This document shows, in pieces, positions 19,801 through 26,291 of a stretch of 26,291 bases of DNA. Under the pieces are notes generated by a model that searched no databases, was not told the origin of the DNA, and saw nothing but the letters and a program-made list of their open reading frames with translations. The stretch covers positions 1 to 26,291 of the forward strand of contig JAUCBJ010007096.1 in NCBI GenBank assembly GCA_032718475.1, in the 5' to 3' direction. This DNA comes from Nemertoderma westbladi (taxonomy: Eukaryota; Xenacoelomorpha; Nemertodermatida; Nemertodermatidae). The position numbers and the translations under genes are program-made. How positions within the stretch are numbered: position 1 is the first letter of the stretch; the number at the start of each line of letters is the position of its first letter.

Positions 19801-20129
19801 CCTAGGTGGTGTAGCATCTTTAGACCAATGAGGTTGGATTGGGCACCTGTGTCAGTTATAGCTTCAATTGATGTGGGCCTTATCTTAGGGAAAGGAAGCC
19901 GTAGGTGGCTATAGTCAGATTGGTCAGTAGTCACTATCAAATTTATCCGTGGCTGGGAACTAGCTGCTGCATTTTTCCAACCATCGGTACCATCGAAAAT
20001 AAAATTGTCCAAACCCACTGTAGGATGGCCTTCTCTAGTTGAGGCCAGTTCAAACTTCATTGACGACATGAAGTTGAAAAAAGCATTGTTTTCTGGTATG
20101 GTTGAATTGGATTTTGTGCTCATTGTCAT
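16842..20129 (-). CDS. pol: Pol of the gypsy-type element: protease, RT, RNase H, integrase
   Basis: This 1,095-residue frame starts at ATG 20127-20129, in phase with gag. Domains in order: aspartic protease with ITDTGAQSNL (D93); RT with TVTDAWNGY (D372) and the active site CVDD (432-435) where most relatives have Y/F-x-DD; RNase H around LAGSRF..IEGECLAVA and QTDHKPL (about 612-670), then HVPGKNIPAPDATSR; integrase H2C2 finger (H833, H837, C868, C871) and DDE core D899, D956, E992. It ends at TAA 16842-16844, after KLDAKSK, before the integrase C-terminal domain, which continues in the same frame downstream. The protein resembles gypsy elements of cnidarians and other marine invertebrates that share the KCVDDT motif. 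Confidence 0.93.
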   Translation of the reverse strand: MTMSTKSNSTIPENNAFFNFMSSMKFELASTREGHPTVGLDNFIFDGTDGWKNAAASSQPRINLIVTTDQSDYSHLRLPFPKIRPTSIEAITDTGAQSNLIGLKMLHHLGLKKKDLAHVKNRLRAINHEEIHILGAIFLRISGVNPDSGKKLQTAIMAYVTDSTSLFYLSKQAMQQLQIIGNDFPKVGSASVCGVSDNAKGSIGLNGTAPCGCPYHQQPPPQPKEFPFPAREENITKMRQWLLEHYSASTFNRCPHQRLPMMSGPPISIHIDPEATPHAVHTAATVPIHWREEVQALLDQDEALGVLSKVKPGTPTTWCHRMHVVPKPDGSPRRTIDLRPLNKVCIRESYHLIPPFKQARIVPSNTYRTVTDAWNGYHSVPLKEEDRHLTTFITENGRYHYNVAPQGYLSRGDGYNMRYDKLIADVERKSKCVDDTILWDNDLETHWRRIMDYLDLVGKHGIILNPKKFQFCQKSVEFAGFLLTNNNVKPLPKYIDSIKNFPRPTNITDVRAWFGLVNQVSHYGRLTGLMSPFKPLLSPKTRFHWNDDLEASFIQSKLEISQAIIEGVEIFDPSRKTCLSPDWCKKGIGYFLYQKYCECNSDITTCCPSGWRITLAGSRFLKKAEENYWPIEGECLAVAWSLEDTKFFTWGCADLIIQTDHKPLIKILGDRLLDEITNRRILSLKEKTMSWRFRIFHVPGKNIPAPDATSRNPSNLEADETLIGIEDDCLATIRVIREIDDIEDAIIAAASSGLDKLKAVTWERVRDETNKDIHLLQLIDMAENGFPERASNLSPQLIQYWKYRDDLSVTDGVVMYKDRVVIPPSLHDEVCEHLHGAHQGTTQMTGRAMASVFWPGITSDIQTIRSKCTTCDSIAPSQSSLPPAEPTTPSMPFESIAADYFHLKGNYYLVTVDRFTNWPSIFHITRKNENCGSQGLTQALRLLFGAYGVPIEISSDGGPEFAAKEFTDFLKRWGVAHRQSSAYFAQSNGRAEVAVKSMKRLLRDNTSDSSDLNTDEFLRGVLQFRNTPEQDSGMSPAQVLLGKTLRDTLPLPPNEQVFGPQSQVHQTWKDTWNEKEIALRTRLAKQWEKLDAKSK

Positions 20130-20237
20130 AGCTTTCCGACTATTGGACTGTCACCAGCAGGCTTTGCATTTGGGAAAGGTAAGGAGTTTGTCATCTTTCC
20201 CCTTGCTGCCCAAGCGTATTTTGTGTTTGAGAAACTC

Positions 20238-21047
20238 TTATCCACATTCCTCACACTTTGCTTTCAATAGGAGTCTTTTATCATTTGGATGAATCTTTTT
20301 GAAACTGAATGTGGCTGCTTGGTTTGATTCATGGCCTGGTTGAGGGGCTATAGATCTGATGGCACGCTCCTTTGTTTCAATTAAGGCGATTGTGTCGACC
20401 AGACTCATTTCATCCATTTTGTCAGTCCCAAGGACTTCAAGCTTGATATCTTCATCTGCCAGTCCTGTTATAACGACTAATTTAATGATAGCTTGACTGT
20501 AGTCGACCTTCAGATTACAAACGCCACATGTCTGAGTGAATCCACAGGTCTGGGCCTTTCCCCTAACCCTGGCAGCAAACACACGAATTCGTTCACCATG
20601 GTCTTGTCGCAGTGACAGTAATTCTGTCTGTTGGACAGAAATGGCCACAGAGACAACTGCCAGCTTTTTAATGGCTGCCAATAATTCAGCCTCTGACTTT
20701 GTGTGTGCAGTGGGATCATCCCTATGGACATCTGACTTGAGGTCACTATCACAGCAGTTTAACAGGTGGACTGGAAGGGAAGCTGGGTTAATAGTTGTTG
20801 CCGACTTGAATATTTCCCACTCCCGCTCAAATGCATTCCAGCTATCCTCATAGATTCCCCCCTTAACCTTAGGTGCCTCAATCTTGGGAGCCTTTTGCTT
20901 TGCCGCTGGTGCGGTAGCCTCAGCGTGATCGGCATCAGGTGGGTGGGTGGACTGTAGGTGGTGCTGGAGCATTACTGCCCCGGCAGCGTCAGCGACGTCC
21001 GGGGTCCTAAACCCACAGTTGGCGATGTGGCAACGAATAGTCGGCAT
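20238..21047 (-). CDS. gag: Gag of the gypsy-type element (269 aa to first stop)
   Basis: This is the capsid/nucleocapsid precursor. The first true ATG is at 21045-21047; codons upstream begin with a TTG at 21053. The N-terminus (MPTIRCHIANCGFRTPD) has a C-x4-C..H..H finger-like layout. A capsid-like helical section follows (WNAFEREWEIFK, LLNCCDSDLKSDV, LSLRQDHGERIRVFAARVR), then a Cys-rich patch. The frame stops with TAA at 20238-20240 inside what looks like a further CxxC finger (CEEC here, CKAC 80 bases on). The same frame continues, interrupted again by TGA at 20151-20153, into pol. Either these stops are read through or this copy makes a truncated Gag. Confidence 0.85.
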   Translation of the reverse strand: MPTIRCHIANCGFRTPDVADAAGAVMLQHHLQSTHPPDADHAEATAPAAKQKAPKIEAPKVKGGIYEDSWNAFEREWEIFKSATTINPASLPVHLLNCCDSDLKSDVHRDDPTAHTKSEAELLAAIKKLAVVSVAISVQQTELLSLRQDHGERIRVFAARVRGKAQTCGFTQTCGVCNLKVDYSQAIIKLVVITGLADEDIKLEVLGTDKMDEMSLVDTIALIETKERAIRSIAPQPGHESNQAATFSFKKIHPNDKRLLLKAKCEECG

Positions 21048-21150
21048 TTTCAATTAATTTTGAAACATTTCAGTGGTTCAAGTGCTTACTTCTAGGTCTA
21101 GCCTGAACATATAGCATTTCAAATCACCATATCATTCATTATATGTATCA

Positions 21151-21292
21151 TGAACAAGTGTTATTTCTAATTATAGTTTATTAATTCAGAAATGATACAT
21201 ATCTATATATTAATTTAGTATACCGGTATTTTAGTACAGCAGTATATATGTGATGACTTAGGCCTAAGGCCTACCTAGTACAGTATGTAATA
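21151..21292 (-). repeat. 5' LTR of the gypsy-type element (142 bp)
   Basis: This is the identical partner of 15620-15761. It contains AT-rich TATATATTAATT stretches that could include the promoter, and it is short for an LTR. Confidence 0.95.
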
Positions 21293-21297
21293 GCAGT
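21293..21297. repeat. Target-site duplication GCAGT, right
   Basis: This is the second copy of the 5-bp duplication, directly after the right LTR. Confidence 0.92.
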
Positions 21298-21850
21298 TAA
21301 ACGCTTTCTCATGAAAAAATGTAGCACCTCATATCCCCCAACGCGTTTTGCTGAGCAGTATCGCAGACAGTTAGTTATCCCTTATGTTTAAGTGGAACGC
21401 GCATTTACTTTCTACTGTAGTGAATCGGTCGTGAAACCGACAAGGCGTTAAATAATCGTGATATTGCTTATATATTCCCAATTTCTCCACCGAATTTGGC
21501 TCGAGAACATCGAGTTGGGAAACTAACATTGCCTGCTTCAGCAACCCAAATACATGAATATTTTTTTTATATTTTAAATGTCTCTTCATATATTTTTTAA
21601 AGTCATCTTGAGAAATGTCCCCGTAGTCCCAGGGCAAGTGAGAAGTCATATCCCGTAAATTGTTTACGTGGGCTGCATCTAAAGCTGATAACTTAATATT
21701 AGACGGGCCTTTAATTAAAAACGTCTTTACATTAGTTTTGGTATAATTAGAATCGAATATAGCAAATTCTTTAAATACTACCGGATACTCTTTATTGTCT
21801 ATCTTATAATATTGAAAATCAACAAAAATAATATTATCCCGTACTATACA
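21298..21850 (-). pseudogene. Convergent minus-strand gene of the virus-like element (family often seen in invertebrate genomes, function unknown)
   Basis: The main open frame runs 21850 to 21371 on the minus strand and has no ATG until its middle. It begins after a TAA at 21851-21853, so the start is missing, spliced or mutated. Visible elements are an opening strand IIFVDFQYYK, then LPWDYGDI, IHVFGLLKQA, and a Cys-His cluster CRFHD..ESKCAFHLNI. This matches, from memory of the pattern, a group of uncharacterised invertebrate proteins with an opening D-x-Q strand, W-x-x-G-x-I and C-x-x-H..C; an exonuclease-like fold is possible but unproven. After the TAA at 21371-21373 another frame continues through 21298 toward 15560. 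It is AT-rich like the PolB cluster and convergent with it, which is why I group it with that element. Confidence 0.5.
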
Positions 21851-21961
21851 TTACGTTAGGAGGAAATTATTTGTATTTGTAAAATTAGGATCTGATTTAG
21901 TTGCGGCAAGATAAGGAGTATTTCATTTTCGTTATTAAACTGTTGTTTGTCTGGACAACGG

Positions 21962-22053
21962 TATTGTTACATTTAGGCCTGACCCTTTAGACTGATTTCG
22001 TACAGGGGGATCAGTTATTGTTACATTTAGGCACGACCCCTTTCGACTGATTT
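21962..22053 (+). repeat. Two tandem blocks in the putative LTR U3
   Basis: Copies at 21962-21998 and 22016-22053 (TATTGTTACATTTAGGC..GACTGATTT) have a 54-bp period. A separate 17-base exact repeat, ATTTAGGACTGTCAGTG, lies at 22050-22066 and 22139-22155. Such repeats are common in LTR promoters. Confidence 0.7.
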
Positions 22054-23199
22054 AGGACTGTCAGTGTTGTTACGCTAGGTCTGTTAACCCACTAGCTCGT
22101 ATATAAACCATATAAATCACACCGCGGCAAGTTACTGTATTTAGGACTGTCAGTGATAGTTAGGATTCGCTGCGCGGGGATTGTTTTCCCGTGAGTTTGG
22201 TCTGTTACGGTAACTGTACATCTGCCTCACCGGTTAGAGGACAGGTATCCTTCTGTCTAGTACGTAGGCATTAGACCCGCTCACGTACATAGAATAGATA
22301 CAAGGCTCTGTTCCTCGCCAGTAGTCGTTTGTGTACTATATCTGTTTGTTTAGATATCCTGGACTGGGATTTGTTGTCAGATACTGTACAAGCCCGTATA
22401 CATTACTAGAGTCTCATAGTAAGATACATCGTTACTAGGATCTGGTAAGCGGTATACTACTGGACCCTTACAGTAGGAAGTATATTATACAAATTCTGAA
22501 ATTAGCGTATAGTATAATTTAGATCTGTTAGCTATTGAAAGTAGGAGATATTTAAAATCTAAGGTTAGTAAATTTAGTAATTTAGAACGTCCCCTGCTTC
22601 AGTAGGCTTTTAGGGTAGCTAGTACTTTCGTATTTAATATTTGACTAGCTAACAGTTAGTTTGTAGCACTTTGTTTTACGCCGTGTGTGTGCGGTGTTAC
22701 TTTTCGGTACTTGAAAAGGTACATAGGGTTTAAAGACCAATTTGTATCGGTACCTAGGAAGATTTTTCGTAAGCGTAGAAGTAAAACTCTCACCTTCGAC
22801 CTTTTCAGGACTCAAGGACTCATTTCTGGACCGCTTCGAGGATTAGACCGCTTTTCGCAAAGTTTGGGAGACAATAAATTCGTCCGCGCCGCCGAAAAAC
22901 GGAAAGACCCACGTCCGGTTTGTATTTGGGAATTTGTACGACTGGAAGATCAAAGGAACGTAAGTTTTACGACTCGCGTCGTTCAAACTTAAGAAAGCAC
23001 AGTAGTACTCAAAATTTGTGGGTTTCACTGTCTATTAGTAGTGTTGTTGGTACATATTTTCCCTTTAGACGTTGCTGTTTGGCCTATTGTTTTACTTGTT
23101 GATCTATATTTTGTTAACGTATACCGTTATCTCACTTATTCGTACAAATTTAGCCGGTAGGCTAGATTACTACTTATTTTATTATATACCTTTGTTAGT

Positions 23200-23360
23200 T
23201 TATTTGTACCGGTTAGGGTATATATATGATATATATATATATCAAGGTAAGTTTGACATTTGTACATTTCGACATTTTGACATTTCGACATTCTGACTTG
23301 TTGATTTATTTGTACCGGTTAGGTAAGTTTGACACTTCAACATTCAGACACTTTGACATT
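23200..23360 (+). repeat. Leader repeats before gag
   Basis: TTATTTGTACCGGTTAGG occurs at about 23201 and again at about 23306. Each is followed by GGTAAGTTTGACA and runs of GACATT-type units, with a TA dinucleotide run at 23220-23242. GGTAAGT also fits a splice-donor consensus. Confidence 0.6.
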
Positions 23361-23392
23361 TTATTACCCGTACTTGACGTATATAATAAGAC

Positions 23393-26291
23393 ATGAGTGA
23401 CACACCCCATTCGACGAGATACCCACCTACCGACTATGACTCGTGCGACCCGGACAGATCGACAGTAGACGAACCGAGAAGGAGAACCCGAGATTCCACC
23501 GATGTCACACCGCTTGCGTCGCCGGTACCCCGAACGGAAATACCGGAAACCGCAACGCGTGGCGACGGCAGAATCGAAGATTTCCTTACCGTCCCGCAGA
23601 CTAGATCGCGGGAACCGGACATGGTAAGTTCGACTGGAAGCCAGGAGAACGTTATTAGAAGTATAGGAGGACACATGGCCCAGATTACTCGGAACCTCGG
23701 AGAAGGTTTTCGCGTTTTACGCGAGTTAACCGCCCCGATGTCGAGATACGAGTTCTACACCTTACAGGTAAGGATAGAAAGTAGGGTACATGCCTCCGTA
23801 GATAAACTTAAAGGTTTGCACGAACTTGCAGAGTTGCGTGGCGACAACTTTACTCAGGTAAAGATAGTAGATAAATTGGTAAGTGCGAGAGAAAGCATTA
23901 TCCAGTTTAAGTCGGTAATAAGCTTGGCTCAACAGGAGCAGTTCGACCAACTGCTAGGTGAGTCAGTTTCGGACGCGTTGTTACAACCCGAAGAGGAAGA
24001 AGAACTCTACTGCCTGGACGGAAGGTTGGAAACGCTGACCAATTTTCTTCGTAGATGCGGCGTACCGATCGACGAACCGGAAGTCGAACCGCGAGGGACG
24101 ACGGAAGTTCTCACTACGGAAGGCTCGCGAGCCTACCAACATCCACCACTGGATAGATCGTTCGTTAGCGTACGGAGCGACGTTGGCAACGTTGGCGACG
24201 TTAGTAGAACAGCGTCTGGAATTACTCGACAACAACAGGAGGTTGCACGCCGACAACAAGTCGCCGAGGAAGAAGCGCGACACCAGATGGCACAGATCGC
24301 CATCGAAGGAGAGAAACAACGAAGAGAAGACGAGGCAAGAATTGCACAACTCAAGGCGCAAGCTGAATTCGAAGCATCAGAAATGCGCAGACTGGAGGAG
24401 GACTTAGCGCGAGAAGCTGCAGCCGACGAGTTAGCACGTCAGAAAGCAGCATCCGACGTTCGTGCCAAGTTGGAGGCGCGGCAAATAAACGCTCGATTAG
24501 CTATACAGGAAGCGGAATTAGCGGCACAACAACAGGACGCAGATCGACGCGAAAGGGAGATGCAACTACAGTTCGAATTGAATCGTAGATCGCGCGAGAC
24601 AGCGAACGCGCAAGCGGACCTCGAACTCGACGCGAGAGATAGATCTATGAGATCGCGAACTGGACACGACTTGTCTGCCCTGGATCGTATGGAAGCTCGA
24701 TATCGCGGAATACAGAAGCGGATCGAGGAAGGAAGCGTGGGAGCGATAGATCGAGGAGAGGAGTTCGTCGAGGATTACTGTAAACGTTTTCCCCAAGTTA
24801 TTCCTATGCTCAAACCCACGACTCCGATAAAACCGGTCTTCGTTACGAAACCTAAGGAAATAACGCCTGTGCGTTCGACGCAAGGCAACAGGTTTGTTGT
24901 GACGGAAATACCGCAACCTAGGGCGACTTCATCGCCAATTTTAGCAGGTAACATAACTAGTCCACCTACAGTAAGTCGTAGTCTACTTGTAGGAAGAGAG
25001 GAACCTGCGTTTATGACCATTAAACAGGTGAGTAAACCATTACAAGTTAAACCTGTGACGTGCTGTGCAAATCCAGTTATTTACAGACCGACTACGAAAC
25101 CCGACTATTTCACTCGACCGTTGACACAATGTTCGACGCAACCTACGACTTCGTGGAAGGCTTGCGAGCCTACCGAACTACGGAGGAGGATGGATGTGGG
25201 TAGTACCCACGGGATCGGACAACGTATAGCGAGACCTACGACTTCGTGGAAGGCTTGCGAGCCTACCGAACGACGGAGAGCCGTAGATTCCGGACCACAA
25301 CGGACGAGACCCAGGATAATACGCCGGACACGAACCCGCCAACCACCTTATCCGGACGACAGCGATTCATCTAGTGACTCGGAGTCGACGGAACGGGAAA
25401 TATTCCGTACTGGAGCGGCGGAAGATTGCAAACGAGAGGAACGATCGACGAACCCCTACATCGACAATCCTCCACGAGAAACACCCCAACAGAAACCCAC
25501 GTTGAAACCAGCGGAAACGATCAGCGCTAAACAGTTCACCGAGATGACGGACAGAATAGCTCAACTCGAAGAACGACTCGAAGCGCAACCGTCGGATCGA
25601 TCACGAACCAGCGTGGAGTTGGAACAACCTAGACAACATCGACCACCGAGGAGAGAACAGGAGACTAGACGGACTCCGACACATCGAGAGGAAGATCCCG
25701 TTAATAATTCCTACCGACGAACAACGCGCGGAAGGGAGCGACTGGACGACGCCACCGAACAGGGACGCGGACAGTTGGATTTAGTTAGCGAGATTGCGAA
25801 ATTCGCGGCTAGACACGGATTACCGGCACAGCAACCGCCGAAGTTCTCTGGCAACGCGAAACACTGGCGCACACTGGTAGACTACGTAGAGTCCCAGATC
25901 GCTAAGTGTGCTTTCACCTCGACGGAGAAGTTTAACTACTTGCTCCAAGTTCTGTCTGGTGAGCCGAAACGATTAGCGGAAACCTTTATTGGTGTTCCCG
26001 ATGCCTTCGAGTTGGCGTACGACCGTTTGTATTCGATTTACGGCGGTAACGTCGCCATGGCTAAATCCATCATTGAAGACCTCTGCAGAGGAGGCAACAT
26101 TTCGAGACCGATCGACCTTTTACGACTCGCGGACGAAATAAAGAACGCTATAGGGACTTTACGGTCCATTGGACAACTCGAGTACGCTAACGCACCGACG
26201 GTTCTCATTCGAATAATCGGTCGACTTCACCATCGACTACGACGAGAATGGCGACGCATCGAGTACCAGCGCGAAGAGGCCGGAGGGTTAT
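23393..26291 (+). CDS. gag: BEL/Pao Gag (or Gag-Pol N-terminus), 3' end outside window
   Basis: This single open frame of 966 codons runs off the right edge; I read it through and found no stop. ATG 23393 is the first Met after an in-frame TAA at 23387-23389. Residues about 1-275 are charged and disordered-looking. About 277-400 is a long Glu/Ala/Arg/Gln-rich coiled coil. About 480-800 is low-complexity and Arg/Thr/Pro-rich. About 812-960 matches the BEL/Pao Gag domain (DUF1759-like): PPKFSGNAKHWRTLVDYVES, EKFNYLLQVLSGEPKR, AYDRLYSIYGGN. CG dinucleotides and GA-rich codons make its composition unlike the AT-rich virus-like element to the left. It is unrelated in orientation and sequence to the BEL remnant at 1-6384. 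The long N-terminal extension is unusual beside compact BEL Gags. No pol motifs are reached within the window. Confidence 0.85.
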   Translation, partial: MSDTPHSTRYPPTDYDSCDPDRSTVDEPRRRTRDSTDVTPLASPVPRTEIPETATRGDGRIEDFLTVPQTRSREPDMVSSTGSQENVIRSIGGHMAQITRNLGEGFRVLRELTAPMSRYEFYTLQVRIESRVHASVDKLKGLHELAELRGDNFTQVKIVDKLVSARESIIQFKSVISLAQQEQFDQLLGESVSDALLQPEEEEELYCLDGRLETLTNFLRRCGVPIDEPEVEPRGTTEVLTTEGSRAYQHPPLDRSFVSVRSDVGNVGDVSRTASGITRQQQEVARRQQVAEEEARHQMAQIAIEGEKQRREDEARIAQLKAQAEFEASEMRRLEEDLAREAAADELARQKAASDVRAKLEARQINARLAIQEAELAAQQQDADRREREMQLQFELNRRSRETANAQADLELDARDRSMRSRTGHDLSALDRMEARYRGIQKRIEEGSVGAIDRGEEFVEDYCKRFPQVIPMLKPTTPIKPVFVTKPKEITPVRSTQGNRFVVTEIPQPRATSSPILAGNITSPPTVSRSLLVGREEPAFMTIKQVSKPLQVKPVTCCANPVIYRPTTKPDYFTRPLTQCSTQPTTSWKACEPTELRRRMDVGSTHGIGQRIARPTTSWKACEPTERRRAVDSGPQRTRPRIIRRTRTRQPPYPDDSDSSSDSESTEREIFRTGAAEDCKREERSTNPYIDNPPRETPQQKPTLKPAETISAKQFTEMTDRIAQLEERLEAQPSDRSRTSVELEQPRQHRPPRREQETRRTPTHREEDPVNNSYRRTTRGRERLDDATEQGRGQLDLVSEIAKFAARHGLPAQQPPKFSGNAKHWRTLVDYVESQIAKCAFTSTEKFNYLLQVLSGEPKRLAETFIGVPDAFELAYDRLYSIYGGNVAMAKSIIEDLCRGGNISRPIDLLRLADEIKNAIGTLRSIGQLEYANAPTVLIRIIGRLHHRLRREWRRIEYQREEAGGL
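25141..25271 (+). repeat. Internal 38-bp direct repeat in gag
   Basis: Identical 38-bp stretches lie at 25141-25178 and 25234-25271, a 93-bp (31-codon) period in the same frame. Each contains GGAAGGCTTGCGAGCCTACC. A near-identical 20-mer with C for T at position 9 occurs at 24118-24137 in a different reading frame. Confidence 0.85.

Larger units (their letters stand above)
15620..21292 (-). mobile_element. Ty3/gypsy-type LTR retrotransposon, full length (5,673 bp)
   Basis: It is bounded by identical 142-bp LTRs and a 5-bp TSD. In element orientation (minus strand) the order is 5' LTR 21292-21151, short leader, gag, pol (protease, RT, RNase H, integrase), 3' untranslated region, polypurine tract, 3' LTR 15761-15620. 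Identity of the LTRs points to recent insertion. Integrase lies after RNase H, the Ty3/gypsy order. There is no envelope gene. I see no classical TGG primer-binding site after the 5' LTR; the first bases there are TGATACATATAA. Gag and pol lie in one frame interrupted by three stops. Confidence 0.95.
21954..23392 (+). promoter_or_regulatory. Probable 5' LTR and leader of a second BEL/Pao element
   Basis: This is non-coding sequence before a BEL-type gag. It holds repeated TATTGTTACATTTAGGC blocks (21962-21998, 22016-22053), a TATATAAA at 22100-22107 with a second TATAAAT at 22111, and an AATAAA at 22873-22878. This is the order expected for LTR U3, R and U5. Candidate LTR starts are the TGTTAC words at 21965 and 22019. 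The other LTR lies outside the window, so the limits cannot be fixed, and I could not identify a primer-binding site. The last 200 bases carry short GACATTT repeats and a TA run. Confidence 0.45.

Noticed and set aside
22687-23028. Short open frames on both strands in the BEL leader.
   Set aside because: No family features; they lie between promoter-like and poly(A)-like signals of a probable LTR and are best explained by chance.
23220-23242. TA dinucleotide run.
   Set aside because: Ordinary simple-sequence repeat with no associated structure.
24133-25588. Long minus-strand frames opposite the BEL gag.
   Set aside because: The plus-strand frame is continuous for 966 codons with a recognised Gag domain. 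The antisense frames are by-products of its codon composition.

Overview
The window looks like invertebrate animal DNA made almost entirely of mobile and virus-like elements. I see no convincing host gene, rRNA, tRNA, CRISPR or bacterial-style operon. Eukaryotic origin is shown by LTR retrotransposons, a hAT-type DNA transposon with an 8-bp target-site duplication (TSD), and AT-rich spacers rich in TAGGCCTA and TACCGGTA words. I cannot name the species. Layout, left to right: (1) 1-1841 and 5713-6384, minus strand, are two halves of one decayed BEL/Pao retrotransposon pol region. (2) 1850-5704 is a complete hAT-like transposon (3,855 bp) inserted into that BEL element. Its TSD is TTCATCAC, its TIRs start TAGACTGGGCC, and it encodes a 795-aa transposase. 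(3) 6385-7110 is non-coding and holds a duplicated 71-bp block. (4) About 7110-15619, resuming at 21298 and running to about 21950, is an AT-rich virus-like element. It carries an unusual foldback, an unrecognised protein with weak PC4-like features, a protein-primed family B DNA polymerase (PolB) broken by one frameshift and one stop, an intact two-repeat TATA-binding-protein-like (TBP-like) ORF overlapping the polymerase end, and a small acidic-tailed ORF. A convergent minus-strand gene lies at its far end. (5) 15620-21292 is a Ty3/gypsy-type LTR retrotransposon on the minus strand, inserted into the virus-like element near the 3' end of that minus-strand gene. It has identical 142-bp LTRs and TSD GCAGT. 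(6) About 21960-26291 is the 5' end of a second, unrelated BEL/Pao element on the plus strand: an LTR/leader-like region, then one open Gag(-Pol) frame from 23393 that runs off the window. Order of events: the hAT landed in an old BEL, and the gypsy element landed in the virus-like element. The identical LTRs make the gypsy insertion recent, yet its gag-pol frame contains three in-frame stops. The most interesting part is the virus-like element. It pairs a Polinton/adintovirus/bidnavirus-type PolB with what looks like its own TBP that keeps all four DNA-intercalating phenylalanines. I see no capsid, integrase or packaging ATPase gene, so it is either incomplete or a capsid-less lineage.
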